Source: Marchantia polymorpha subsp. ruderalis (taxonomy: Eukaryota > Streptophyta > Marchantiopsida > Marchantiales > Marchantiaceae). From it: a stretch of 64,000 nucleotides of DNA. The notes beneath the pieces were generated by a model. It did no database searches. It was not told the DNA's origin and worked only from the letters and a program-made list of their open reading frames with translations. Positions 52,252 through 64,000 of the stretch are shown piece by piece (position 1 is the stretch's first letter; each line of letters starts with the position of its first letter). The stretch spans positions 18,682,001 to 18,746,000 of the forward strand of contig AP031357.1 in the NCBI GenBank assembly GCA_037833965.1, written 5' to 3'. The position numbers were made by a program, and so were the translations under genes.

Positions 52252-54524
52252 AATGAAGAAGGACTTCGTCGATAGAAACCTCCTTCAGTCTGTCTGCTAA
52301 TGTCAACTGCGACAGTCTCCCGATCTCAGACACCGTCCCCGTCCAGCCAAGTTTTCTATTTACTCTCTGCATCTCATGTTTGTAGCGAACGAGGTATCGT
52401 TGCATTCAGCGACCTCTGGCATTACAGAATTAAATTCTCTAAATTCTCATTAGAGAATTTGTAGTTTTCCCTCTGATTGTTGCATTAGTTCGGGTTGCAC
52501 CATCGACCATCAAATGTAAGTCTGTGGTCTTGTAGAGATTAAGTTTCGATAGCCTAGGACTTGTGTGCACGAGCAGTTGTGCGACCTGCCGGTACATAAC
52601 CAAGTCGACAGGAACAGATTTCGATGGAAACCTGTTCCTGTCCTCGAGTTGGAATACTTGAGACCGTACATAGTCAGGATGCCCATTACAGGCTGTGTAT
52701 ATAAAGCTGATTTACATTGTACGAAAGAGAACTGCTCGTTCAGCAGTATGTTTGTTTCTCCATCGAAACGACAGATCGCAAGAGTGCATGAATGTTCATC
52801 AACCGTTGAAAGTTATCAGAACAAGCTCATCGATAAACTTCATAGAATCAATAGTAAACTTATGACCTGAACGGCATCAAGTAATTTTCTTACTTGCACA
52901 CAAAATGCATCAGAACTGAACAAAGCGTGACCACACAAATCTTAAGGTCGCCACATTTTCATTCTGCATATCGTATTTCACAATTCGCCGAGCCTCGAAC
53001 ACTTTATGCAGCTGTGAGAACAAACAGCTCCATGTCTAACTGATTCGCCACACGTCCATCGTATGCATCGTCCTTGTAGTCCTTGCGTGGCCGTTCGGTA
53101 TACGCTCTGAATAGCGGAGGTTAAAACTCTCCCGTGTGCACGTGAAGTCTGATATCATGCATGGCCCACCTCAGGCTTCCTTAACTTGCAGTGTCCAAAG
53201 ATTGCCGGATTCTGGACGAATAATACCTACCACAGAGCCGATTGGAGTGCTTCTCAAGTAGAGCCACTGGGAATATAAAAAAAGGGTGAAGAATTTAATC
53301 ACTGACTGTAAAGGTGAAGATAACCAGAGCCCCTTTCGGAACATTGTTCAGCACTTCAGTGACAGCTTTTATGCATCATGTGTAGATCGAGGCTCGTACT
53401 GAAATATCGGATTGTACGATTCGGACTCGTAGTTTGTTGGATGTGTGATCCACATATTTATCTGGATGTGCCATACATGAACAAAGATCAGAGAGATGGA
53501 GTCCAGTGCAGGTGGATGATGTAAGGGGTGACATCAGTAGTCACAGAGCATGGGGCCCGGTTTTGACCTCGTCAACTCCCCTCGTGCATCTTTTTGGAGT
53601 GAGCAACTCAATGCGATCGTGGCCTGTGGGTCGTCTCATGGGCATTCTTTGTTCCAGGTATCGATCTTTCGAGTTCGAGTTGGGACACCCGATCGGCAGG
53701 GTGCAGGCAGTCGTACCTTCAGGACACTTTGGATTTTTGGATAACGTACTTATAATACGGAGAAGGCAGGCCGTTTCGAGTGTATATCTAAGAGCCTGGT
53801 GCAGAGCGCATGAGTAGCAACAGCGAATGGAAAGGAGAATGAAAGTGCAGAAGTACACTGATTTCAGGGTTCTCTTTAGGTGAAAGTGTTTTCGGCTAAG
53901 AGCAAACATTTTGCTAACGAGAAGTAGAGTGTACCAAGCAGATTCATCGCCGTACCCAAGCATGAAAAGCGATCAATCAGTCAATTGCAACTGCCAATTA
54001 TAATTTCTTCATGAGCTGGTTGAACAGCCCGACCGTTACAGGAGTAAATAGAGCGCACTTTTGCTCAGAATTGCACAACTCCTTGACATTCCAAAGAGCA
54101 TGAATCACAATCTGCTGATGCTCGTACAGTGCATGTCGTTCTTCAAGCTTCAGCTGACTGGGTCAATCGAAGAGGGGCCCGATTTGAGAATCTCGGCCCA
54201 AAACAATGACTATTAATATGAAAGAAACATAAGAAGTAATGATCACTGAAAAGCTCTGAGGATCTTTATCCTCATGATTAGGCTAGCAAACAACTGCAGT
54301 GGCAGCTTTGGAGTAACTTTCGCAGTGCAATAGTCTCCTTCGAATCTTGATGAGGGACATGTGATTCACATCAGCTTGTGAACGGGGAGAGAATCAGTCC
54401 ATCAAATAGGTAATCCTCCGATGTGGGTTACCTCCCTTTGTGGAGGATACAGGATAAAATCTGTCGGTCCTTATATCAGGCCAAAACAATTCTGTACACG
54501 AGCGGGACTGCTTGCTTTTGAATG
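52252..54524. other. Intergenic between tail-to-tail peroxidase genes
   Basis: It should contain both 3' UTRs. A short hairpin (AATTCTC..GAGAATT) sits near 52440-52460. The frames at 52565-52870 (+) and 53541-53963 (-) have no known motif, and the latter overlaps another frame on the opposite strand. Confidence 0.5.
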
Positions 54525-56219
54525 TTAGGCTTTAACTACACGGCAGTATTGGCGAATCTGACCATCTGAGCCAGTCTTCACTCCGATGCGACCCATGGCT
54601 TGCATAGCGTCCGAAAATTGGTCCTCCCACCAGTAGGAGTTGGCATTGAGGATGACCTGCTGCTGAGTGCTGGAAGATGTGTAGAGCGTTTGATCAGAAG
54701 TCAGCAAACCCCTGTTGTTGATCAGATTGCTGTAGTACTGACTGTCCAACGTCGTAGGCGTGATCAGATCCAGGTCGGTCACAGTTTCGTTATTGGTATT
54801 AGACTCTGGGCACATGGCCTTCAAATTCGCTGCATACGACGAGTCTAGGCTTGGGTCGGTGTTCGAAGTACTGTCGAAGTTGTACAATCGGTTGCTGAAT
54901 GCCCCACAATGAGCCTTGCCAATGGAATGTGCTCCTGGAGAAAACAACGGCTCACATATGTCAGTCCTTTGAACAACCAGTTGACGAAGTACTTACTACA
55001 CATGTAATACGATATGGTAGAAGCTGTTCTGTAATTTTATAGGACCTAGCGAAACAATCGCGATATTTTCTCGAGCGGCTGCATAATTGAGCAGATTGTG
55101 AGGCCAGCAGATCCAATGTGCCTAAATTCAACGCCGAACTTTGGTTCTGAACTTTTAGTTTTGAAGTGCATCTCCGGCTTTGTCATGCATAGATCTCCAG
55201 CTGCAACTAATTGTCCTGAAAACGAAATATGAACTTGCCTGAAAGAACAACCATCTGCTCCAGAGACAGCCCTTTGGCGTTGAAGTTTTGGGTGAGAGTC
55301 TGTGCGTCGCTTAGAGGAGATGGAAAGTCAGAAAGTGCTGAGCTTAGTGAAACCGTTCCATCCCTCCGACCAGTCTCCACTTGATAAGATATACCTGCAA
55401 GCTGTTCAAAAGTGATCACTCCAAGTCAAATTCGATTCGGGCAGAGAAAGAATGCCATGAATTGTACGTCCTGAATCTATCGTGGTATTGCAGAAAATCG
55501 TATTCATTATCGTAGAAAAGGTCTACGTATGCGAACTCGGAAATAGCTGAAGTTGCAGTGCAGCTTAATATAAGTGTTGGTACCTGTCTGACACTGTCCC
55601 TGGCGGCAAGGGCAACTATGTCGGCGCAGGAGACAATGCCGGGACATACGGCTTCGATGCTGGCCTTGGCAGAGTCTATAACATCAAACCCCTGGATGGT
55701 GAGGTTTGGAGTGGCATCCTTTTCAGCTGTGTTTCCATCAGTTGAATCGATCAGAATCGAAGCATCGCATCCCTGGATGACGAAAAGATGATTAGTGACA
55801 AACTTGTGCTTATACTCTTCCGTTACGCTGAATGTCGTTGTCCCAGATTCCGTAGTGCCAAGAACTTGATCAAATTGAAGTCTGAGCCACTGGTTTAAGA
55901 AGATTAATTAAGACAATTTTGTACCAAAAAGTAAGTCACTACAAGAATCGACAAAATAACAAAAAAAGCTCTGGACTGGCGATTTTTTATGTTTTTCATA
56001 TTGGCTCACCTCTACAAAGCAGTCGTGAAACAATAGTCGTATGAGTCCCGCTGCTGTTCGCTTGTTGTCATTTATGGCAGCTGTGACTGCAGAGTTCACT
56101 AGCCCCTCTGCACTGGGACATGATGTGCCGTAAAATCCGTATTGAAGGGCTCCTCCCTCGGCATAGAAAATAGATATACTCAACAAAAGTGCCACCAGTA
56201 GCACCTGAGCACTTGCCAT
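54525..56219 (-). CDS. Class III peroxidase, secreted, with a GC-AG intron
   Basis: Four exons: 56219-56010, 55772-55584, 55401-55239 and 54934-54525, giving 323 aa. Residues 1-22 ([20 protein letters not shown]) are a signal peptide. The distal Arg61 and His65 lie in [17 protein letters not shown] opens exon 2, [10 protein letters not shown] follows, and the proximal His is in SGAHSIG; the last Cys is in QYCRVVKA. Intron positions and phases are identical to the peroxidase at 50361-52251, and exon 3 is 163 nt in both. The third intron begins GCAAGT instead of GT; only this junction restores SGAHSIG, so it is a GC-AG intron. The frame stays open for over 100 codons upstream of the chosen ATG, but only MASAQ puts the signal peptide at the N-terminus. 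Confidence 0.97.
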
Positions 56220-59200
56220 AGTACTGGCTGTGCCAATCAAGCCCCTCGACCCTTTTGAACTTTCAGCGATGATATCAACAACAATTTGCTCGCTCTTCAC
56301 GTGCAGACTACAGGCAAAATGTTCCTCAAAGTAATATAGGTGTAGAAGAAGCACGTGTGCTTCAGTGATCGCGCGTGTCGTATGACAGCAGTGGATAAAA
56401 GCCTCTAACTGAGGTACAGAATCCAGTACAAAGCTCGTGATTGATCCGGAATCCAAGCTTGCTCTTCTGGCCGAAGCAAGTTCAATACCTTGGACGACTG
56501 GTAGACGAAGATGAATGATCAATCTGCGCAGACAGTCTTCGTTTAAGTACATCTGGAGGCGCAGGACATGGAAAAGCTCGATACGTATTGTTCTTTCAAA
56601 CGACGAAGTCCTCACCAGTTTTCACTCTGTTTCAGACTACGTCAATACTGTCAGTCTGAAAACCGAAGTTCCTGCGCTCCGACTGTTTTGCCATGACTCG
56701 GTCGACCTTCAAGTGGAACTTACATGGGACAGGTTTATTCAAAAATTCTTGGGAAGGTCCTTGGGCATGTCGTGTCCAGGACATAATGTTCAGCAGCAAT
56801 TCATCCCAAGCACAGAAGGGTGTGGACTATATTCTCTCTAAGGATGCAAATGCCTTCTCATGTTTGCTTACTTAGACCAGGTTTCCATCCTAAGCTCCAC
56901 TCGCACGTCAAGCTCCCCATTTAGTATGTATGTATTATAATCATTATTTTAAATTTTAAATCAGCTGGTGTGGACCGCATTCCAGTTAAATAAACCCAGA
57001 ACTTTTCTAGTTTGCACATATTTGATAACACGTTATTTTGGCATTTTCCCGCTTCCCAAACTTGTGTCACTTTCACTAATTCAGTCAGGTTGTAGAAATG
57101 TGACCTTCGTTATGAACACTTACCCTACTATATAATCTTGTCCAGAGCCCAAAGAAGGAACACAAATGACTCTTCTTCTGATCTCAAATGTGGTTTCATG
57201 TCTTCCACAACTTTTCAAATGTTTATAACTGTGAACTAAGACTTGACCAAAAGCAGTTTGAAGGATTTCATCGTCCTCCTAATTGCGCCAAATTGTTCGA
57301 TAAATTTATCATTCATGCAGCATTTATAACATGCAGCAACCTATCGCTAATTTGCTCCGTCTGCTGGTTGAAGACTCCCCTCCCACTTCAATCAGGACTA
57401 TTCAACTAACGCTACGACCTGAAACACTGACTTCCGTCCCAATGCGTCTTGAGCACGACTAGTGAAGCCTGAAGCCACAGCTAAGCTTTGAACAAGCACC
57501 TTGGAGTCTTGGACCAAGGTTCTCGGGGAGCTCGTGTGACGACTATCAAGGTATCATCCAAGGACTGCATCATGAGTTCAGACTGTTCTTAAAAACTATT
57601 GTTGCTTTCATTTTTAATTAATATATTGTTTTGGGGTCCCCTGCCCGAAACTCCACCAAAGTCCGCTGAGGCTGTGAAACCTTGTCCTTCTGCTGAAAGT
57701 CCAAACCAACCTCCCTTCGGATCGAAATATGTTTTCGAAGGTCCTCCCTGAAATTGCCGCTCGAAAAATTTTGGCTTGGGACCCCGAAATGAAAACGATA
57801 GTGATAAAACGTTCGAGATAAAACGTAAACTGATTTCAAAGAGATTCCTACTGACCATCGACAGAAATTGTTTCCGCCTTGTGGAGAGAAATGCAGTTTA
57901 CACTCAATGGACTTTGAATGGGCAAAACGCGTGCGTGAGCACGAGCATGAGCATGTCGGGATGTTGATAAGTGGTCTCGCAACGGAATTATGTTGCCTTC
58001 AGAGAACTACTGTGAACCAATAACGTGAGAATCATCTTTCTCCTCTTCAGAGCTGATTATACTGACTTTCTCATCTTTGACTTTTCTTCTATTTTTAGTG
58101 ATGTGATTTATTCATTCATTCATTCATTCATTAGTCAAAGACTTCGTTAGTAAATGAAAGGTTAAACGTCGAGGTAACTTCCACCATTAGTTTTTGCGTC
58201 TCCTTCACATAATTGATACATCCTTCATCCACCGCTAAAACTTACGGATGAGGCTGAATGCATATTTCCCAGGAACTTTTTAATATGTGGAGGATTATAC
58301 TCTATACCTCTCTGTTAGCTCTACGTTTTATTGGGCATTTCTCGAATATTAAGCTCACTTACTATCTCTTGTTTTAGGCTGTGATCTGACGTTTTCATTC
58401 ATGTTTTGTATCACCCTGTCAAAACTGCTGAGCTGATATGTGAACCTATAGTTCGATTCTTGTCGTCTTCTGAGAAATTGTTTGATTATAAGTTTTGTAA
58501 GCCAGACTCGGGGACTGTTGATCCAGTGTCTGTCAAGACCAGGAGTAATCCAGCTGCAGGTAGCACCTTGTAGTGACGTGAAATTGGAGAGGGAGTTTCC
58601 ACTTTCACAGGACTTGTCCAGTCCAGTTCAGGTTGATTCTTTGCAGTTTCAAGCTGCAATACTTTGGTCGTCATACTTCTGCCGTCCGCTGAAGTATCAG
58701 ATCGGCGTCATGTGAGATGAGAAGGTACAGCTAATAGGCGTAAAACATTCTCCATTACAATTTTGGGGCCTATCATACCTGCTGAGATTGAACGAGAGAT
58801 GGAAGCGATAAGCGTTGACTAGATTCCTCGTCAATTTCCAACCACGATCGTTGCAGCTGCAATTTTACTCTTCATCTTCGTACGAGAGTTTTCAGATTTT
58901 TGTCGCACAGAAGAAACCGAATTCAGCATACATACATACATACAACCTAGTCATCTGCTGAAGGACTCACGGACACAACTCGCTATTGATCCCGATCGAG
59001 TAGGATAGGTTGTCTGCCGAGGTACAGAGTTTTGATCATCAGTTCACAGCGAATAATCGATTGAACAATCGCTCAATTTGTGTGCAACATGTATTTTGGC
59101 CACGGTTTGCATCGCAAGAAGTTGAATTTGATAGTTTTGTAATAAGGGCATAATTTGCGTGAAATGCCCATTTTCTAGATACATGCGTTATATCGAGTTC

Positions 59201-59865
59201 AGCTTCCTAGATGTTTACTGTAAATCGGTATTTGCTTGGGTGCATGATTACATTAAGTCAGTCGGAATGAACATGCGGATGTTGGCGAGGATCATGTGCG
59301 GACTATCGGAAACGAGTTAAGCAAGACCTTACAGATTAGAGAACAATTGCTACAACGGTAAGCGATGAATTCAAAAGGCTGATGTTTCCGGAAATGATGG
59401 TTTCATTGGTTCTTGAGATAGACTCGACCAGTTGCTGATTTGACAGCAATAAGATAGTATGACTCGGGCTTTAGGTTGACTGCGAGAGAGTGAAGCATTG
59501 AGACAAGTTTCGTCGATTTGGCTATTTTATCAATTAGATCATTCATCTTCTCCCCCGACCTGGTATCTCCTCAGTCCTTTGTGTCGCCCTATTATCAACG
59601 CATGCAGCATTCGCTTCTTTTACTTGATTCAATACAAGATGTATTGTTTGATCAAGACTCGATAGATATTGTATCGCGTCCAATTGGGTCCCATTTTCTC
59701 GCTTGTGAGTTATAACAGTCTGCTCTTCACAATTTCGAAGTGTACCACTAAACATTTACAGAATCGCTCTGATAATCTACCTTTCGTCACGTCATCAATT
59801 CTGTTAATGGTATCGAGACTGAACGCGAGGGCCGTCTCTATGGTTCCCAAAACCCTATCTTCCTC
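56220..59865. other. Intergenic, no gene recognised
   Basis: The left end is the promoter side of the second peroxidase. Simple repeats are (TTCA)n at 58111-58132 and (CATA)n at about 58927-58943. A minus-strand frame at 57589-57858 is Gly/Phe-rich (GGWFGLSAEGQGF) but unrecognised. Nothing else was seen. Confidence 0.45.
58111..58132. repeat. (TTCA)n microsatellite
   Basis: Five to six copies of TTCA in a row in non-coding DNA. Confidence 0.95.
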
Positions 59866-60235
59866 TCAGTCAAAATCGAAACCTAAGTCTGGCAACGAAG
59901 ATTGGTTGTCGTTGGACATCGATCGTCGATACGTTTGAAGAGGATTTGGGAAACTCATCGGGGGAACACTTCTTACCCTGGCGTTCTTTCCTTTCTGCTG
60001 CTTAAAATCTTGGAGGATGTCAGGATCTTTCTTGAGAGGATAAGCATCTCCAAGTCGAAACCAAAATTCGGCAACGAAGGAAGGTTGTCGTTGGACATAG
60101 AACGTTTGAAGAATCTTTGAGAAACTCATCGAGGGCACACTTCTTACCCCGACATTCGATCCTTTTTGCTGATTGAAATCTTGGAGGATATCAAGACCTT
60201 TCCGGCGAGAATGAGCGTCTCCAAGTGTTAATTTG
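59866..60235 (-). repeat. Two degenerate tandem units of about 180 bp with coding-like content
   Basis: The unit appears twice in direct order. On the minus strand each encodes a version of LGDA-x(6)-DILQDFxQQKG, then VRSVPxMSFxxxLQT, then DNA for MSNDNxxSLPxxGFD. Conservation of the peptide is good, but an 8-nt difference between LQT and MSND puts the last part in different frames in the two units. Each unit also carries GGTAAGAAGTG, which resembles a splice donor. It could be a pair of duplicated exons or a decayed repeat protein; no family is recognised, and an upstream TGA closes the frame at about 60236. Confidence 0.7.
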
Positions 60236-60373
60236 GCTTCTCAGAACACCAACATGTCGACCGCCCGCTTCTCGTTTTGCTTTACAGCCTCTTGATTCAG
60301 CGCCGCCTTCCGGTCCGTTGCTCAGGAGGCTCGTGAGACATCTAGTTCCTAATTAGTCATCTAGTTCCTGGGA

Positions 60374-60456
60374 GAGTCAAGTTTACTAGCAGAAGCCCCA
60401 GGAGGAGCCCCACCGGAAGGATCTCGTCATGGGGCTCCTGCAAGTGAACTTGACTC
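60374..60456 (+). ncRNA. miRNA-precursor-like foldback (candidate)
   Basis: Arms 60374-60400 and 60430-60456 are 27 nt each with a 29-nt loop. Read as plus-strand RNA, 24 pairs are Watson-Crick, one is G-U and two are mismatches (A-A and A-C), spread out and symmetric. The right arm begins TGGGGCTCCTGC and the left arm ends AGAAGCCCCA. Pairing can extend a little through GTTCC on both sides. The short, nearly perfect, mismatch-bearing stem resembles a plant miRNA or siRNA precursor, but a small inverted repeat from a transposon would look similar. Confidence 0.35.
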
Positions 60457-60675
60457 ATGGAACAGCAGCAGTGCAAAATACAATGGCTCATGAAAACGAA
60501 TATGTCGAATTTAAACACAACGGCAGTTGGTGACTATTCTTCTTCTCCTAGTCCTCGCTGTACAAACACGGGTTTTAGGGTTTAGCCCTAAACACGGCGG
60601 CTGTACAAACTGCCGCTTCCCGCTCGATCTTTGCGCCGCCTCTCTGCTACGGCCTGTTGCAAAGTGTAAACTCAT

Positions 60676-61564
60676 TTGATGAACCTCCATCTTCGCAGTC
60701 CAAGTTCTCTAGAGTATGTCAAACACAGGAGAAATTCATCGGGGCTTGTCGAGAAGGCCAACATTGAAGTAGGTTCCTCATTCCTCGATGAGACCAGAGA
60801 TGTGACATGCTCAAACCAAGAACCCACCTCAGAGTCTCAGATCGAACGGTGGCCTCGGCAGTTTGAGTGATCCTTTTGACAAATCTGAAAACTGCTCCCG
60901 ATCACAGTACTCGTCCGGAGTCAAGGACTCAACGACTACACCCTTAGCCCCGCACTATCCATGTGGTGATTCGGTGAGCTACAGTTGTGGGCATTTATCT
61001 CAAAGGCCAGAGGTCGTGTGTTCACGACTCGCTAGACTAGCAATTCCAACGGAGCCTTTCATGGGGGCGATTCAGCCACTACCAGACGCTTGGAAGTGCT
61101 CATTGGAGCAGCAGTGGGTGCTGAACAGCGAACCTCAGTCCAAATAGCCTCTTGTCCAACATCGGATCAGCTGATCGGACGGTGCTAGAGTGGACACGTG
61201 TGTCTGCAACCTACCTGACACAGTGTGTGACCCAGAAGACATGTCACTGCGTGCCTCCATTTTATGCTGCTGAAGCAGCAGCAGCAGCTGCAGCAGTTGG
61301 AGCACATCCAGTTGTCATCTGTGTAACATCCACTTTGGCCGATTGAGGTTTCGTTGCAGGAGATCAGATAGGAGAGAATCCACCGTCAAGTTGTTGGTAG
61401 TACTCAAAACAGAACGGGACCAAGAAGCTTCTCAGGATGTTATAAAGCTTCTCAGAAGGCCATTTGATGTCAAGTTTAGTATAATCCCTCTGCCAGATGC
61501 CAAATGGACCTCTACTGTGTCATTCAGTGTTATTTATAAGCGTGTAGACGTTGAGCAACTGCAC
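60676..61564 (+). other. Coding-like region, gene structure unresolved
   Basis: Adjacent plus-strand frames in different phases (60676-60870, 60863-61147, 61152-61346, 61343-61567) follow one another without gaps and have natural amino-acid composition, for example HYPCGDSVSYSCGHLSQRP and IPTEPFMGAIQPLPDAWKC. One encodes a poly-Ala stretch from GCA repeats (61274-61297). This could be a gene whose introns I cannot place, or a decayed one. No family is recognised. Confidence 0.3.
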
Positions 61565-61567
61565 TAA

Positions 61568-64000
61568 TGTGTGAGCTTCTGGACCTTATAGCATGAAATA
61601 GTTTGTACCGAGGACTATTAGTTTGCTGATACATGATTTCGATAATGCAGCTTTACAAAGATAAATTACTACTGGCTTTGAAAATGTTTTATCAATCTAG
61701 ATGATTTTCAATTTATATAATCTAGTTGATGGCTGTTATCTCAAGCTATATGTATGTGATTGACTTTGTGCACAGTTGATAATCTTACTCCATTTAGTAC
61801 ATTTATGATTCATTACGACAAAACTACATACTCAATACATATCACGAGCCATAAACATTCCGAAATCGATACATTTTTATTTGTTTGTAATGAGAGACAC
61901 CAGTTATTATTTTTTCGCTTCTGAAAATTTACAATTTTCTCATTGTTCAAATGTTGAGGAGAAACATTTTGGTACAAAGATAGCTCTAGACATGAACTAG
62001 TTTTTATTAAAATAGAAATAAAATATGTAATTAAAATTTTTAAATAAAAAAAATTAATAGAGTTTATAAAAAATTTAAAAATAAATTAAAAATATTTTAT
62101 TATTTAAGATGTTCACTCAAAACATTATAATTTCAGTTAGTTAGATCAGATATATCATACAAGAAAATCTATTGTAATTCTCAACGACACAAAAGTTAGA
62201 ATTTCCTAATAAAAAACTTTGTATTTCAGTGGACCTGAATTTTTTGTAGATGTTGATCACATATTTCCGGTTGATGATTTGAATTTTCACGTGGATATAG
62301 TGACAATTGATATTAGAAAATTAGCCTTGCTTCAAAGAGAATGCGCACTTGGCGAAGATTGTTAATGGTAGTAAGTGATCTTGGACTTGCTTACGATTCT
62401 TGAAAAAAATGTCTCGCTTCTTGTGCAGCATCAAGCGGATCTATTGATAGACAAGTGCAGTGTCTGAATCAATTCATGATAGTTTTTGTTCATAGACTTG
62501 ATAATTATAACACGATTGCTATTTGCTAAAAAAAAATCATTGGAATTCTTGTCTCAAATTGGAAGACTATCGCAGGTTCTATTTTTGAATCGCAATGATT
62601 TCAATGGAATCTTGGTCAAAAACTCATAACTATCAAAATTATGATGGTCAACTAACACCAATGTCTTGGTCACAAACTCAAAAGTTATCACAATTGTGAT
62701 GGTCAATTAACACGCTCTGATGGTCAATTTGAGTTAGAACGTCTTGTTATCAAATATACTATGGGTCCAAATTGGCTCAGAAAGTCAATGGATGAGTTCT
62801 TTCTTGACTGATTTCTTGACGGTCGATATGCAAAGCTCTATTTCCATCACAAAGTCAATGGCCGGGTTCTTTTTCAACTTATAGCAACTGTTGGTATCGG
62901 TTTGCAAAGCTCCAAGACCATCATGCGAATCAGCACTGACATCTTTATATTTCATCGTGAATACGAGTAGATATATGTAGAATCTCTACACTAGTGACTG
63001 ATGATTGATGGATTATTGTATGGTAAAAGATTGTAAATTACTTAGTATTTTTGTACATTTTGAAAAGAAAGTTGATGATATATTTCCATGACCGGAAGAT
63101 TAATCAAATGAAATGCTCGAGTAATGTTGTAATCGTTTCACTCATATATCATAAAAATATTTTCAATGGATGGCTTTATGTAGTTGGGCAAAGTACCTAA
63201 TTTGTTTAAAGACTTCAAGACTCGACTAACATAAGATGTTTTATCTGCAGATGAGTCATATCTTAAGGGTGACTGTGTAAGTTCTTTGTAGTTGTTCTTT
63301 TGGTATTATTGCTATGCATATTAAAATTCATCATAAATATATGGATTTTGAATTGGAAAATTGTTGATCTTTGAGTAGTTAGTAATTTATCTCTCATATT
63401 AATACCCCAATATATCATAAAATTTATAATGTGGAAACTTATTAATTATGCAATCTTTTTTAAAATGTGGTAATGAAATGAACAATTAGATATATTTAAA
63501 ATATGATGGCAAAATGTCATGGATACTTAAGAGTTGAGGATGTTAGCAAACTATGATGTCTGACTCTTTGAATCAATTAGAACCATATAATAATTGTTAA
63601 TTATCAATTGTGTTATAAATTATACCATTATATTATTAACTAATTTACAGTAAAAAATCTTCCAATTCACGACTGAGTTGATAAAGTAATCTGATGATCT
63701 CATGAGATTATCAACTTTTTGTATGTACTTCTTCCATCCAACTTTCAGTTTCACTATAAACTGCTGTATTTTCCAATTAACAATGACAAATAAACAAACA
63801 ACTGATAATAATAAATAAATAATTCTTATCAGTCATATTATGAGAATGTAAATAATAAGAAGGAAGGATGTATTAAAGATATGCTAGTCTACTTTTTTTA
63901 CGTGTAATTTTCTCTATACAAAATATATTATAATTTTTACTTTTTTTTATGAAACCAATTTTATATCACACTAGATATATTATTGGAATTTTAAAATAAA
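61568..64000. other. AT-rich right flank with degenerate repeats
   Basis: Strongly AT-rich and without credible coding frames. Diverged tandem repeats at 62610-62930 are listed separately. It resembles the island at 7.7-12.2 kb in composition. Confidence 0.6.
62610..62930. repeat. Degenerate tandem repeats, periods about 60 and 71 bp
   Basis: The first pair shares TCTTGGTCA, AAACTCA, TATCA and TGATGGTCAA; a third partial copy follows. The second pair shares AAAGTCAATGG, GTTCTTT and TGCAAAGCTC. They look like old local duplications inside unknown repeat DNA. Confidence 0.7.

Overview
The window looks like nuclear DNA from a land plant, most likely a bryophyte and probably a liverwort (Marchantia-like). 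The reasons are a chalcone synthase with a single intron splitting the conserved Cys codon, two class III peroxidases with the classical four-exon layout, an SDG8/EFS-type histone H3K36 methyltransferase, an intron-containing tRNA-Tyr, and a decayed germin-like gene whose motifs match bryophyte germin-like proteins. The species call is inference; the kingdom-level call is secure.

Layout, left to right. 1-4660: no gene recognised. 4663-6094 (-): complete two-exon chalcone synthase, 392 aa. 7.7-12.2 kb: very AT-rich, gene-free island with a (TA)n run. 12282-12367 (+): tRNA-Tyr(GUA) with a 13-nt intron and an altered T-stem. 12903-13783 (-): two-exon gene for a secreted or type-II membrane Cys-rich protein, missed by simple ORF calling because exon 1 is short. 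19549-20348: 800-bp pogo/Tigger-like non-autonomous DNA transposon with perfect terminal repeats. 21.07-27.53 kb: two diverged direct copies of a dispersed repeat enclosing two small single-pass membrane protein genes that face each other, plus an 84-bp fragment of plastid atpH. About 28.97-29.16 kb: Ty1/copia fossil. 29989-30805 (-): germin-like pseudogene. 34576-37540 (+): three-exon SET-domain gene, 840 aa, with an internal 93-residue tandem duplication. 42918-43193 (+): small two-helix membrane protein. 50361-52251 (+) and 54525-56219 (-): class III peroxidases in tail-to-tail orientation, the second using a GC-AG intron. 59.87-61.57 kb: tandem repeats, a miRNA-precursor-like foldback and coding-like sequence. 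61.6-64 kb: AT-rich, repeat-bearing.

Functionally, chalcone synthase (flavonoid entry), the peroxidases (apoplastic phenolic oxidation) and the germin-like relic are all typical of land-plant specialised metabolism and cell-wall biology, but nothing here shows them to be one co-regulated cluster. The peroxidase pair is a local inverted duplication. The least explained items are the foldback at 60374-60456, the 36-bp perfect palindrome in a SET-gene intron, the two membrane proteins with a shared juxtamembrane motif, and the Cys-rich secreted protein.
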